Of a stretch of 12,545 nucleotides of DNA, positions 7,151 through 12,544 are shown one piece after another. The translations under genes were made by a program, and so were the position numbers. A model generated the notes under the pieces. That model saw only the letters and a list, made by a program, of their open reading frames with translations. It did not search any database and was not told where the DNA came from. The DNA comes from Candidatus Zipacnadia bacterium. GTDB lineage: Bacteria > Armatimonadota > Zipacnadia > Zipacnadales > Zipacnadaceae. Where the stretch lies: assembly GCA_029821455.1 (NCBI GenBank), contig JALGTI010000061.1, positions 1 to 12,545 of the forward strand, given 5' to 3'. Each line of letters starts with the position of its first letter. Position 1 is the first letter of the stretch.

Positions 7151-8005
7151 CTATGATGCTTCGAGGAGCGCCACCACGACCGACTCAAATGCCTCTCTGA
7201 CAGGTGCGGGTACGCTAGCGTCTAGCAGGCATTGGCCCTCGTCGCCGAGGTTGACGACCTCGGGGACCAGCGGAATGCGACCCAGGAATGGCACCTCCAT
7301 TTGCTCGGCCATCTGCTCCCCGCCGCCTTGACCGAATATATCCGTCTCTTTGCCACAGTATGGGCAAATGAAGCCGCTCATATTCTCGATGACGCCCAGC
7401 ACCGGCAATTTGACTGCTTGCACGAAATTGATCGCCTTGCGACAGTCTGAGAGGCTGGCCTCCTGTGGTGTGGTGACGACAATGGCACCATCGGCGTCGG
7501 GGAAAGATTGGGCAACGGTGAGGGGTTCATCGCCAGTTCCAGGCGGCAGGTCCACCACCAGATAATCTAGCGCTCCCCATTCCACGTCAGCAATGAACTG
7601 GCGGATTGTGTTGCCGCGAAGCGGTCCTCGCCAGATGATTGGGGTGTCGGGCTCCTGGAGTAGGAAGCTGATGGACATCACTGCCAGCCGCTCGTTGAGT
7701 GAGACCGGGCAAATGGCGTTTGGTGTGCCAGCGGGCGTCTGGCCTCGCAACCCCATCATCAGTGGGATTGTCGGTCCATGCAGGTCAGCATCCAGCAGAC
7801 CGGTGTGAAGGTCCCGCAAGGCCAGTGCCCAGGCTAGATTTGCCGCCACCGTGCTCTTGCCGACCCCGCCTTTGCCGCTGAGGATGAGGATCTTGTGATC
7901 AATGGCCGCGGCCCGCTCCTTGAGCCGCTTGTCCAGCTCTTCAAGTTGGCGCTTGCGCTCTGCCATATCCGGCTGCTGGGGAGTGGAGCTATCCTGCTTG
8001 CTCAC
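7151..8005 (-). CDS. mrp: Mrp/NBP35-family Fe-S cluster carrier ATPase
   Basis: Mrp (ApbC/NBP35) proteins are P-loop ATPases that bind and hand on a 4Fe-4S cluster, usually as dimers. This 284-aa protein has a charged N-terminal helix (about 13-35), the deviant Walker A SGKGGVGKST at 43-52, LLDADLHGPTIPLMMG at 70-85, DLPPGTGDE at 152-160, and the diagnostic ENMSGFICPYCGKE with Cys214 and Cys217 that bridge a cluster across the dimer. It lacks the DUF59/MIP18 N-terminal domain found in many Mrp proteins. The GTG start at 8005 has AAGGTGA close by (4-nt spacer). It is the last gene of the NifX/MinD cluster, about 44 bp after the second MinD-type gene. In Desulfovibrio an Mrp protein belongs to the Orp complex, which supports a joint role; that is an inference here. 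Confidence 0.93.
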   Translation of the reverse strand: MSKQDSSTPQQPDMAERKRQLEELDKRLKERAAAIDHKILILSGKGGVGKSTVAANLAWALALRDLHTGLLDADLHGPTIPLMMGLRGQTPAGTPNAICPVSLNERLAVMSISFLLQEPDTPIIWRGPLRGNTIRQFIADVEWGALDYLVVDLPPGTGDEPLTVAQSFPDADGAIVVTTPQEASLSDCRKAINFVQAVKLPVLGVIENMSGFICPYCGKETDIFGQGGGEQMAEQMEVPFLGRIPLVPEVVNLGDEGQCLLDASVPAPVREAFESVVVALLEAS

Positions 8006-8049
8006 AGGTTCACCTTCTCAAGCATTCGTATCGAGGTAGAAGCCCAAGT

Positions 8050-8928
8050 CTACGCCGCACTTCCCAGCCACGCTTCGATCTGCGACCATGCATCTCTGAT
8101 GCCCTGTGAGACAGGGCCGTCATCGAATTCGACCACGGGCACACGTGAGGCCAGCGCCTTTGATACCACACCGTCAAACGGAAGCTCTGCCATGATCGGG
8201 ATATTCCGTTTCGCACAGTCGTTCCGGATACTTTGAGTGTTCTCAGTGTTGATATCGGCCTTGTTGATGATAACAGCAACCGGGAGCTGGAAGTGCCCGG
8301 CCAGTTCCACCACTCGGTCCATGTCGTGGATAGCTGAGAGGGTCGGCTCCGTAACTACCAGGGCTAGGTCCACGTCCACCAATGCCGCGGTCGCTGTGCA
8401 GCCGATCCCTGGTGACCCATCAATCAATATGAGCGACTGGCCCTCCACGAGGGCGACATTCTCGGCCTCCTGACGCACCAAGGTCACCAGCCGCCCGGAG
8501 CTTTCAGCCGCCGGTAGCAGCTTGGCGTGAGCCAGGGGCCCATACTTCGTATCCGATATGTAGTATTCCCCGTTTATGTAAGGTTCCAGTCTCAGCGCAT
8601 CATTGGGACAGGCTAGCACGCACAGCCCACAACCTTCGCAGGCCAGTTGATCAACAGCTTCCGTAGTGATGGCGCCAAACCGGCACCGCATCTGGCATTC
8701 ACCGGCCTTCTGGCAGCGGCTTTCATCCCTCACCGCCACCTTCGCGCCCCAGAACTCGCCCTTCTCTCGTAGGGTCGGGTCCAGCACCAGATGCAGGTTC
8801 GCTGCATCCACATCGCAGTCCGCCATTACCTTGTTGTCAGCCAACGCAGCCAACGAGGCGATTACACTTGTCTTGCCGGTGCCGCCCTTGCCGCTGACCA
8901 CGGTGATTTGTTTTGGGCCAGATCGCAT
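8050..8928 (-). CDS. MinD-superfamily ATPase with inserted ferredoxin domain, one cluster Cys missing
   Basis: This 292-aa protein is a MinD/ParA-fold ATPase with a bacterial-type ferredoxin insert. The Walker A is SGKGGTGKTS at 12-21. The insert runs from about 65 to 115. Its second Cys motif is complete (C97, C100, C103, C107 in CEGCGLCVLACP). The first reads CQKAGECQMRC: C72, C78 and C82 are present but position 75 is Ala (codon GCC), where the family has the second cluster ligand. One cluster may therefore be 3Fe-4S or absent, while the other should be normal 4Fe-4S. GSPGIGC and later VVTEPTLSAIHD match the MinD-type switch regions. The ATG has GAGGAG upstream. It is a paralogue of the ATPase at 9694-10560 and is likely its partner. 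Function is unknown beyond Orp-like context. Confidence 0.9.
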   Translation of the reverse strand: MRSGPKQITVVSGKGGTGKTSVIASLAALADNKVMADCDVDAANLHLVLDPTLREKGEFWGAKVAVRDESRCQKAGECQMRCRFGAITTEAVDQLACEGCGLCVLACPNDALRLEPYINGEYYISDTKYGPLAHAKLLPAAESSGRLVTLVRQEAENVALVEGQSLILIDGSPGIGCTATAALVDVDLALVVTEPTLSAIHDMDRVVELAGHFQLPVAVIINKADINTENTQSIRNDCAKRNIPIMAELPFDGVVSKALASRVPVVEFDDGPVSQGIRDAWSQIEAWLGSAA

Positions 8929-8989
8929 TGGGTAATACTCCTCGCTACGGTTCTGAATTAATGCTGCTGCGATACAAGACGCCAGACGA

Positions 8990-9033
8990 ACGGCGGCCGG
9001 GGGCTACGGATTCCGCAGCCTCCTTGCCGCCGT
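8990..9033 (-). promoter_or_regulatory. Nested stem-loop in the spacer before the second MinD-type gene
   Basis: The outer arms at 8990-8997 and 9026-9033 pair over 8 bp (ACGGCGGC with GCCGCCGT). The inner arms at 9002-9009 and 9013-9020 pair over 8 bp with one G-U wobble and a 3-nt loop. No U-run follows on the minus strand. It is likely an mRNA processing, stabilising or attenuating structure in the longest spacer of this cluster. Confidence 0.55.
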
Positions 9034-9038
9034 CGTTT

Positions 9039-9055
9039 CAGGCACACAGTGCCTG
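9039..9055 (-). promoter_or_regulatory. Short hairpin just after the Gly/Tyr/Met-rich gene
   Basis: CAGGCAC (9039-9045) and GTGCCTG (9049-9055) form a perfect 7-bp stem with a 3-nt loop, starting 6 nt after the stop codon of the gene ending at 9061. It lacks a U-run, so it is more likely a 3'-end stabiliser than a terminator. Confidence 0.5.
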
Positions 9056-9060
9056 CTCTC

Positions 9061-9393
9061 CTACCAGCGCCCGCGCCCACGACCACCCCAAGCGCCACGG
9101 CCCATGCCAAAGCCCATACCATAGCCCATCCCCATCCCAAAGCCTCTTCCCATTCCCCGGCCAAAGAAGCCATAGGGCATTCGGTATCCGCCATAGCCAT
9201 AGGGCATCGCATATCCACCGTAGCCGCCGTAGGGCATGCCATATCCACCGTAGCCGCCATAGGGCATCGCATATCTACCGTAGCCGCCATAGAGCATGCC
9301 GGTGTTGAGCGGGCTATATGGGTTGCAGAAACCGCGTGCTCCGCCTGTCATTGGGCCCATTCCGCGTGGGCCAGTTCCATTTAGACCTGGCAT
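9061..9393 (-). CDS. DUF5320-type Gly/Tyr/Met-rich small repeat protein
   Basis: The N-terminus of this 110-aa protein (MPGLNGTGPRGMGPMTGGAR, then GFC) matches the start of DUF5320 proteins, small proteins often encoded beside NifX/MinD genes in anaerobes. One Cys is present (Cys23). Residues about 35-75 are decapeptide repeats of the form YGGYGGYxMP, three clear copies plus degenerate ends, followed by a Gly/Met/Arg-rich tail (80-110). It lacks the usual C-terminal coiled coil of longer family members. The chain is probably disordered; a role as scaffold or metal-binding partner is guesswork. The start has a very strong ribosome site, GGAGGAGGTGA. It lies 56 bp after the zinc-ribbon gene and is followed by hairpins. 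Confidence 0.8.
   Translation of the reverse strand: MPGLNGTGPRGMGPMTGGARGFCNPYSPLNTGMLYGGYGRYAMPYGGYGGYGMPYGGYGGYAMPYGYGGYRMPYGFFGRGMGRGFGMGMGYGMGFGMGRGAWGGRGRGRW
9201..9300 (-). repeat. Three 30-bp tandem repeats plus partial copy, inside coding sequence
   Basis: Units at 9201-9230, 9231-9260 and 9261-9290 differ at only a few positions, and 9291-9300 is a partial fourth copy. The preceding 9181-9200 looks like a decayed unit. The 30-bp period keeps frame and encodes the decapeptide repeat of the DUF5320-type protein. Copy number may vary by slippage. Confidence 0.85.
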
Positions 9394-9449
9394 CAGATGT
9401 CACCTCCTCCGATTGAATCTAATTGGTTAGTAAGGCTGCTGCCAACAGC

Positions 9450-9680
9450 TTATCGCTGCCGTGTCATTGCCTGGCCACACTTGGGGCACTTTTGCTGGTA
9501 ACACTGCACGCCCCGCTGGTGCGGTGCGGTAGCGCCACAACTTGGGCAAACGCAATTACCACCCGGCCCCATGGCAAATCCGCCGCCACGGCCTCTTCCC
9601 CCACCAGCGCCACCTCCACCCATTCCTCGGCCGGTTCCTGGGCCCGCGCCCGTCGGGCCAGTTCCATCGCCTCGTGGCAT
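9450..9680 (-). CDS. Small DUF5320-type N-terminus with C-terminal double-CxxC zinc ribbon
   Basis: This 76-aa protein has three parts: a DUF5320-like head (MPRGDGTGPTGAGPGTGRGM, residues 1-20), a Gly/Arg-rich linker (21-41) and a Cys-rich tail with CVCPSCG at 43-49 and QCYQQKCPKCGQAM at 59-72. The six Cys (43, 45, 48, 60, 65, 68) form two CPxCG knuckles that probably bind zinc or iron. I recognise this head-plus-tail form from NifX/MinD neighbourhoods but know no established function. The ribosome site GAGGAGGTGG overlaps the TGA of the preceding MinD-type gene, so translation is probably coupled. Stop and start are 13 bp apart. Confidence 0.82.
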   Translation of the reverse strand: MPRGDGTGPTGAGPGTGRGMGGGGAGGGRGRGGGFAMGPGGNCVCPSCGATAPHQRGVQCYQQKCPKCGQAMTRQR

Positions 9681-9693
9681 TTATTCCACCTCC

Positions 9694-10560
9694 TCAGTGA
9701 ACAGTTACACTGGATATGTGCTCATACAATTGCTGCAGCGGGCCAACCCATTCATCAAACCCGTGGGCCAGCGTCTCGCCGCGCGAATATGCCTCGGCCA
9801 CTTCGCGCTGCTGGGGAATCCGCAGGAGAATCTCCACACCCTCCTGTTGGCAATACTGCGCCACCCCCTCGTCGCCAATGCCGTCGCGGTTGATGACAAC
9901 CCCGTACGGCACTGCCATCCGCTTGCACGTGGCTATAGACTCTTTCAAGTTCTCCAGACCGAACGGCGTCGGCTCGGTCACCAGAACGCAATAGTCGGTG
10001 TCCTCGATTGTCTCCTGCATTGGACAGGCCGTGCCTGGCGGCGCGTCCAGGATATTGATTAGGTTAGCGGCGAGGTGTTCGCGCACGGCTTTGGTACACG
10101 GCGTCGCCCGCTGATCGCCGACATTCACTCGCCCTTGCACAAACTGGATGCCTTCGGGCGTCTTGCCAGTGTCAACTACCCCGACCTGCCGATTGACTTC
10201 AGTAATCGCATCCACCGGGCATACATAGCTGCACGACCCGCATCCCGCGCACAATTCCGGGAAGGTTAGAACCGCTTCTCGAATGACGGCAATGGCTGCG
10301 AACTGGCAGGCCTCTGCACACTTCCCACAGTAAATGCAGACAGATTTGTCCACCTCAGGCACCTTGATATAGACGGGTTCCTGCGCGGTGAAGGTAGGAT
10401 GCAGCAGGATATCTGCATTCGGCTCCTCGACATCGCAGTCCAGTAGTTGCACCGCTCCAGGCCACTGTTTATTGAGCGCGACGGCTAGACTGGTGGCAAA
10501 CAGGGTCTTACCCGTGCCACCCTTGCCTGCTGCCACGCTTATGGTCAGTTGATTTGTCAT
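9694..10560 (-). CDS. MinD-superfamily ATPase with inserted 2[4Fe-4S] ferredoxin domain
   Basis: This 288-aa protein has the MinD/ParA deviant Walker A AAGKGGTGKT at 10-19, LLDCDVEEPNADILL at 39-53, and a ferredoxin insert with two complete Cys motifs: C75, C78, C81, C85 (CIYCGKCAEAC) and C104, C107, C110, C114 (CAGCGSCSYVCP). After the insert, DAPPGTACP and VLVTEPTPFGLENLK are the usual switch and nucleotide-site regions. This clade is found with NifX/Orp proteins in anaerobes and is thought to take part in metal-cluster assembly or delivery; its exact reaction is not known. AAGG precedes the ATG at 8 nt. It lies about 49 bp after the nifX-like gene and is the intact paralogue of the 8050-8928 protein. 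Confidence 0.93.
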   Translation of the reverse strand: MTNQLTISVAAGKGGTGKTLFATSLAVALNKQWPGAVQLLDCDVEEPNADILLHPTFTAQEPVYIKVPEVDKSVCIYCGKCAEACQFAAIAVIREAVLTFPELCAGCGSCSYVCPVDAITEVNRQVGVVDTGKTPEGIQFVQGRVNVGDQRATPCTKAVREHLAANLINILDAPPGTACPMQETIEDTDYCVLVTEPTPFGLENLKESIATCKRMAVPYGVVINRDGIGDEGVAQYCQQEGVEILLRIPQQREVAEAYSRGETLAHGFDEWVGPLQQLYEHISSVTVH

Positions 10561-10609
10561 TCTCGGTTCGCCTTGGTGTGTACGTTGTTAGTGAGTGAAT
10601 CCAACCTGG

Positions 10610-11278
10610 CTAGTCGCCGGCCTTATCCTCCAGCGCCTTGATCTGCTGCTGCAACTGCTCAAGTTGCTGGGTGAGGGCATCGGCCTGGGCCTTGAGCTGG
10701 TCAAGGTTGGCCGGTTGGGTTGGAGGCATTTGCGGGCCAAAACCGGCGCCTGGCATCGTGCCAGGCATACCCATTCCCATACCACCACCCATACCCATAC
10801 CTCTTCCGCCACCCATGCCCATCCCACGCCCCATCCCCATACCTCGGCCGCCACCCATGCCCATGCCCATACCAGGCCCCATCCCTGCGCCGGCTCCCAT
10901 ACCAGCACCTGCGGCACCGACGCCGAAGTGAGCGGACACACTGGCACCGGACAATGGCTGCAGTTGCCCGGCGTTGAAGGCTTCAATTGCCTGGCGGACG
11001 GTTCCACCGCCCCAGGAATAGAGCTGGATGCCACTGGCGCTGAACACCTGGAAGGCATTGGGGCCATAGTTACCGGCAATGACCGCCTCTGCGCCCGTAT
11101 TTGCGACCATCTGCGCTGCTGCGATCCCGGCGCCACTGCCAGCCATCGCTGCGGTGTTTTCCAGCACCTCAAATTGCATTGTCTCATTGTCAACAACCAC
11201 GAAGTACGCACAGCGCCCGAAACGTGGATCCGCCGGCGCCTCCAGGTTGTCGCCTGTTGAGGCCACTGCTATCTTCAT
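10610..11278 (-). CDS. NifX/NifB-family cofactor-binding protein with Met/Gly-rich linker and coiled-coil tail
   Basis: Residues 1 to about 115 are a NifX/NafY/ORP-type domain (MKIAVASTGDNLEAP, then RFGRCAYFVVVD with Cys23, then AEAVIAGNYGPNAFQVFSA). In this superfamily the domain binds metal clusters such as FeMo-co precursors or the Mo-Cu centre of ORP. It is followed by a low-complexity stretch at about 125-184 made mostly of GM, GGG and GRG with 16 Met, then a coiled coil at 191-217 (LDQLKAQADALTQQLEQLQ). The total is 222 aa against about 110-130 for a bare domain. The ATG at 11278 is chosen over an in-frame start at 11299 because of AAAGGA at 11288-11293 and the canonical MKIAVAS start. 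No nifHDK is nearby, so an Orp-like role is more likely than nitrogenase. Confidence 0.88.
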   Translation of the reverse strand: MKIAVASTGDNLEAPADPRFGRCAYFVVVDNETMQFEVLENTAAMAGSGAGIAAAQMVANTGAEAVIAGNYGPNAFQVFSASGIQLYSWGGGTVRQAIEAFNAGQLQPLSGASVSAHFGVGAAGAGMGAGAGMGPGMGMGMGGGRGMGMGRGMGMGGGRGMGMGGGMGMGMPGTMPGAGFGPQMPPTQPANLDQLKAQADALTQQLEQLQQQIKALEDKAGD

Positions 11279-11287
11279 TATCAACCA

Positions 11288-11293
11288 TCCTTT
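11288..11293 (-). promoter_or_regulatory. Ribosome binding site deciding the 222-aa NifX-like start
   Basis: AAAGGA lies 9 nt before ATG 11278 and within the 7-codon extension of the longer open frame, which argues against the start at 11299. Confidence 0.6.
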
Positions 11294-11349
11294 CGGCATT
11301 CGGGCAAGGGGCCCGGCTGGTACGTCCCGCCGGAGCCTCTCTACATCCG

Positions 11350-11691
11350 TTAGTCTGACTGGTCCAGAGCCGCGATTTGCTGGCGTACAGCTTCCAACTC
11401 CTCCGCCAACATATCGGCCTGCTGCTGCAGGAACTGAAGCTGCGCCTGTGGGTCTGGCTGCGGCATCCCATAGGCTGGGTTAGGACCATACATACCGTAC
11501 GGCCCGACCGGCTGGCCGGCTTGCATTGCCTGCCATGCCATTTGCATCTGCGGGGTAGGCCACTGGCCGGTCATCATATACTCCGCGCCTGGCCCCAGCC
11601 CTGAGGCACTCCGACCGACCCAGCCTGGGCTGTACCCAAACCGCATCCAGCCCGGCAGCCCTGTCAGGTAGTACATATTACGGTTTCGCAT
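11350..11691 (-). CDS. Small aromatic/Gly-rich protein with C-terminal coiled coil (DUF5320-neighbourhood)
   Basis: This 113-aa protein has an aromatic N-terminal part with LTGLPGWMRFGYSPGWVGRS at 9-28 and a GLGPGAEYMMTGQ segment, a Gln/Met/Pro-rich middle (44-80) and a coiled coil at about 83-110 (LQFLQQQADMLAEELEAV). The PGWMRFGYSPGW pattern recurs in small proteins beside NifX/DUF5320 genes, to my recollection, without known function. There is no Cys, no signal peptide and no membrane segment. Its coil closely resembles the tail of the neighbouring 222-aa NifX protein, suggesting they pair. GAGAGGAG precedes the ATG at 7 nt. It is separated by 63 bp from the upstream nifX-like gene and 71 bp from the next. 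Confidence 0.8.
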   Translation of the reverse strand: MRNRNMYYLTGLPGWMRFGYSPGWVGRSASGLGPGAEYMMTGQWPTPQMQMAWQAMQAGQPVGPYGMYGPNPAYGMPQPDPQAQLQFLQQQADMLAEELEAVRQQIAALDQSD

Positions 11692-11754
11692 CTGGTATTC
11701 TCCTCTCTGATAAGCTCTTGTTGGCCTCTAAGACTCATCGGCATATTCGGCCGC

Positions 11755-12090
11755 TTACGTGTGCTCGCAGAGGTCCTCGCCGGCCTCCAGTTCGCCGCTG
11801 GTAATCTGGACAATCACATCCTCCACATCGCCGGCGACTCCCGTCACTGCCTTGATGTTATACTCATCCAACAGGGCAACCGCGCGAGGCCCCATCCCGC
11901 CGGCTATGATGCATTTGACACCGGCCTCGTGCAGCATGCGGGGCAGCAAGCCCGGTTCATGGCCGGGGTTTGCGAGCCTGCTGCGCTCTCCGCTCTCTCC
12001 GTTCTCGCCCAACTCCACGACCTCATATCCCTCACAGCGCCCGAAGTGCTCAGCCACCTGGTTGCCGTTGACTGCGATGGCATACTTCAC
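11755..12090 (-). CDS. NifX/NifB-family Mo-Fe cluster-binding-type protein, 111 aa
   Basis: This is a single-domain NifX/ORP-type protein: MKYAIAVNGNQVAEHFGRC at the start, NPGHEPGLLPRML at 41-53, VKCIIAGGMGPRAVALLDEY at 58-77, then IKAVTGVAGDVEDVI. HFGRC (15-19) is the family signature, and the length fits. The start chosen is GTG 12090: it gives the standard MKYAIAV N-terminus and has AAGGGAG at 12099-12105 with an 8-nt spacer. A GTG at 12123 has no ribosome site, and the ATG at 12096 is only 2 nt from AAGGGAG. It is the first gene of the cluster, directly behind the promoter at 12155-12183. The bound metal cofactor is unknown; ORP-like Mo-Cu or Fe-S clusters are possibilities. Confidence 0.92.
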   Translation of the reverse strand: MKYAIAVNGNQVAEHFGRCEGYEVVELGENGESGERSRLANPGHEPGLLPRMLHEAGVKCIIAGGMGPRAVALLDEYNIKAVTGVAGDVEDVIVQITSGELEAGEDLCEHT

Positions 12091-12098
12091 CTGCATTG

Positions 12099-12105
12099 CT
12101 CCCTT
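12099..12105 (-). promoter_or_regulatory. Ribosome binding site deciding the 111-aa NifX-like start
   Basis: AAGGGAG is spaced 8 nt from GTG 12090, but only 2 nt from ATG 12096 and it lies downstream of GTG 12123. Spacing and the family N-terminus both favour 12090. Confidence 0.6.
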
Positions 12106-12140
12106 ACCACTCACCGGCTTCACAATCTTGGATACCTATG

Positions 12141-12151
12141 TGTTAGTAACA
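12141..12151. promoter_or_regulatory. Candidate operator at the transcription start of the NifX/MinD operon
   Basis: TGTTAGTAACA is a perfect inverted repeat of 5 bp around one central base. It lies just downstream of the -10 element, about where transcription should start, a usual repressor position. GTAACA also occurs twice in the flp leader. The binding factor is unknown. Confidence 0.35.
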
Positions 12152-12154
12152 TAT

Positions 12155-12183
12155 ATAGTATACCAACCCTTAGCGTTTGTCAA
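12155..12183 (-). promoter_or_regulatory. Sigma-70-type promoter of the NifX/MinD/Mrp operon
   Basis: A consensus -35 TTGACA lies at 12178-12183. The -10 is either TACTAT at 12155-12160 with a 17-bp spacer or TATACT at 12157-12162 with 15 bp, within an A/T-rich run that stands out from the GC-rich surroundings. It gives a leader of roughly 55-60 nt before GTG 12090. Confidence 0.75.
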
Positions 12184-12242
12184 GCCCCTTTCCCAACTTT
12201 TTTTTCTGACTTCGACCCGCACCACTCTCCCCTCCAAAAGAC

Positions 12243-12281
12243 AGCAGGCGAGCCAGGCCCTGGTGGGATGGCTCGCCTGCT
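12243..12281 (-). terminator. Rho-independent terminator of the gene at the right edge
   Basis: The arms AGCAGGCGAGCC (12243-12254) and GGCTCGCCTGCT (12270-12281) form a perfect 12-bp GC-rich stem with a 15-nt loop. On the minus strand the stem is followed by GTCTTTTGG, a short U-rich tract. It lies about 48 bp after the stop of the right-edge gene and some 60 bp before the promoter of the next operon, isolating the two. Confidence 0.8.
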
Positions 12282-12328
12282 CTCGTGAATCAATGAGAAA
12301 AGTTGGTGGGATTAGGGGTTCGCTGGGG

Positions 12329-12544
12329 TTATCGTGCGCACTCCCAGACGATGTCGCCGTCAGCGCGCCACTTGCCTCGCTGATCCCACTCGGGCTCCCC
12401 GCCGTCGTCGTCCAGGTCTCGTCCAAAGCTGTACAGGACGAAGCCTTCGCCGCGGCGCTGATAGACGAAGGCCTCCCCGCTGAAGGGGTCCTCGGGCAGT
12501 GTCCAGTCGAGGCTCTGTTGAAGCTCATTCAGCGTATCAGGATA
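12329..12544 (-). CDS. C-terminal fragment of an unidentified protein, 5' end outside window
   Basis: On the minus strand the frame is open from the window edge to a TAA at 12329-12331 and encodes 71 residues with no start codon in view. The sequence reads as real protein: LDWTLPEDPFSGEAFVYQRR, then GEGFVLYSFGRDLDDDGG, EWDQRGKWRADGDIVWECAR. The pattern DPFSGxxFxYxRxGxGFVLYSxGxDxxDDGG...DIVW recurs at the C-termini of pseudopilin-like and uncharacterised proteins, to my recollection mainly in Planctomycetota, Armatimonadota and similar bacteria. The acidic DxDDDG loop could bind calcium, as in some GspG-type pseudopilins. The gene is followed by a terminator, so it is a separate transcription unit. 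Identity needs the upstream sequence. Confidence 0.75.
   Translation of the reverse strand, partial: YPDTLNELQQSLDWTLPEDPFSGEAFVYQRRGEGFVLYSFGRDLDDDGGEPEWDQRGKWRADGDIVWECAR

Noticed and set aside
9201..9300. CRISPR-like array
   Set aside because: Units are directly adjacent with no spacers and lie in frame within a coding gene.
9049..9384. Plus-strand frame with GHRISTVAA-type repeats
   Set aside because: It is the antisense image of the 30-bp repeats in the DUF5320-type gene, with no ribosome site and no family likeness.
10588..11211. Minus-strand Trp/Val-rich frame of 207 codons
   Set aside because: Same strand but different frame from the NifX-like gene; its low-complexity composition is a frame-shifted reading of the GM repeats.
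10595..11260. Long plus-strand frame rich in His/Thr
   Set aside because: It is the antisense of the Met/Gly-rich NifX gene, and the composition reflects repeated GGCATG-type codons on the other strand.
9694..12090. Nitrogenase cofactor (nif) locus
   Set aside because: NifX-type domains are present but there is no nifH, nifD, nifK, nifE, nifN or radical-SAM nifB; the set fits Orp-like clusters better.
12136..12528. Minus-strand open frame of 130 codons
   Set aside because: It crosses the terminator and promoter, is Ser/Ala/Pro-rich without family likeness, and overlaps in another frame the more protein-like right-edge fragment.
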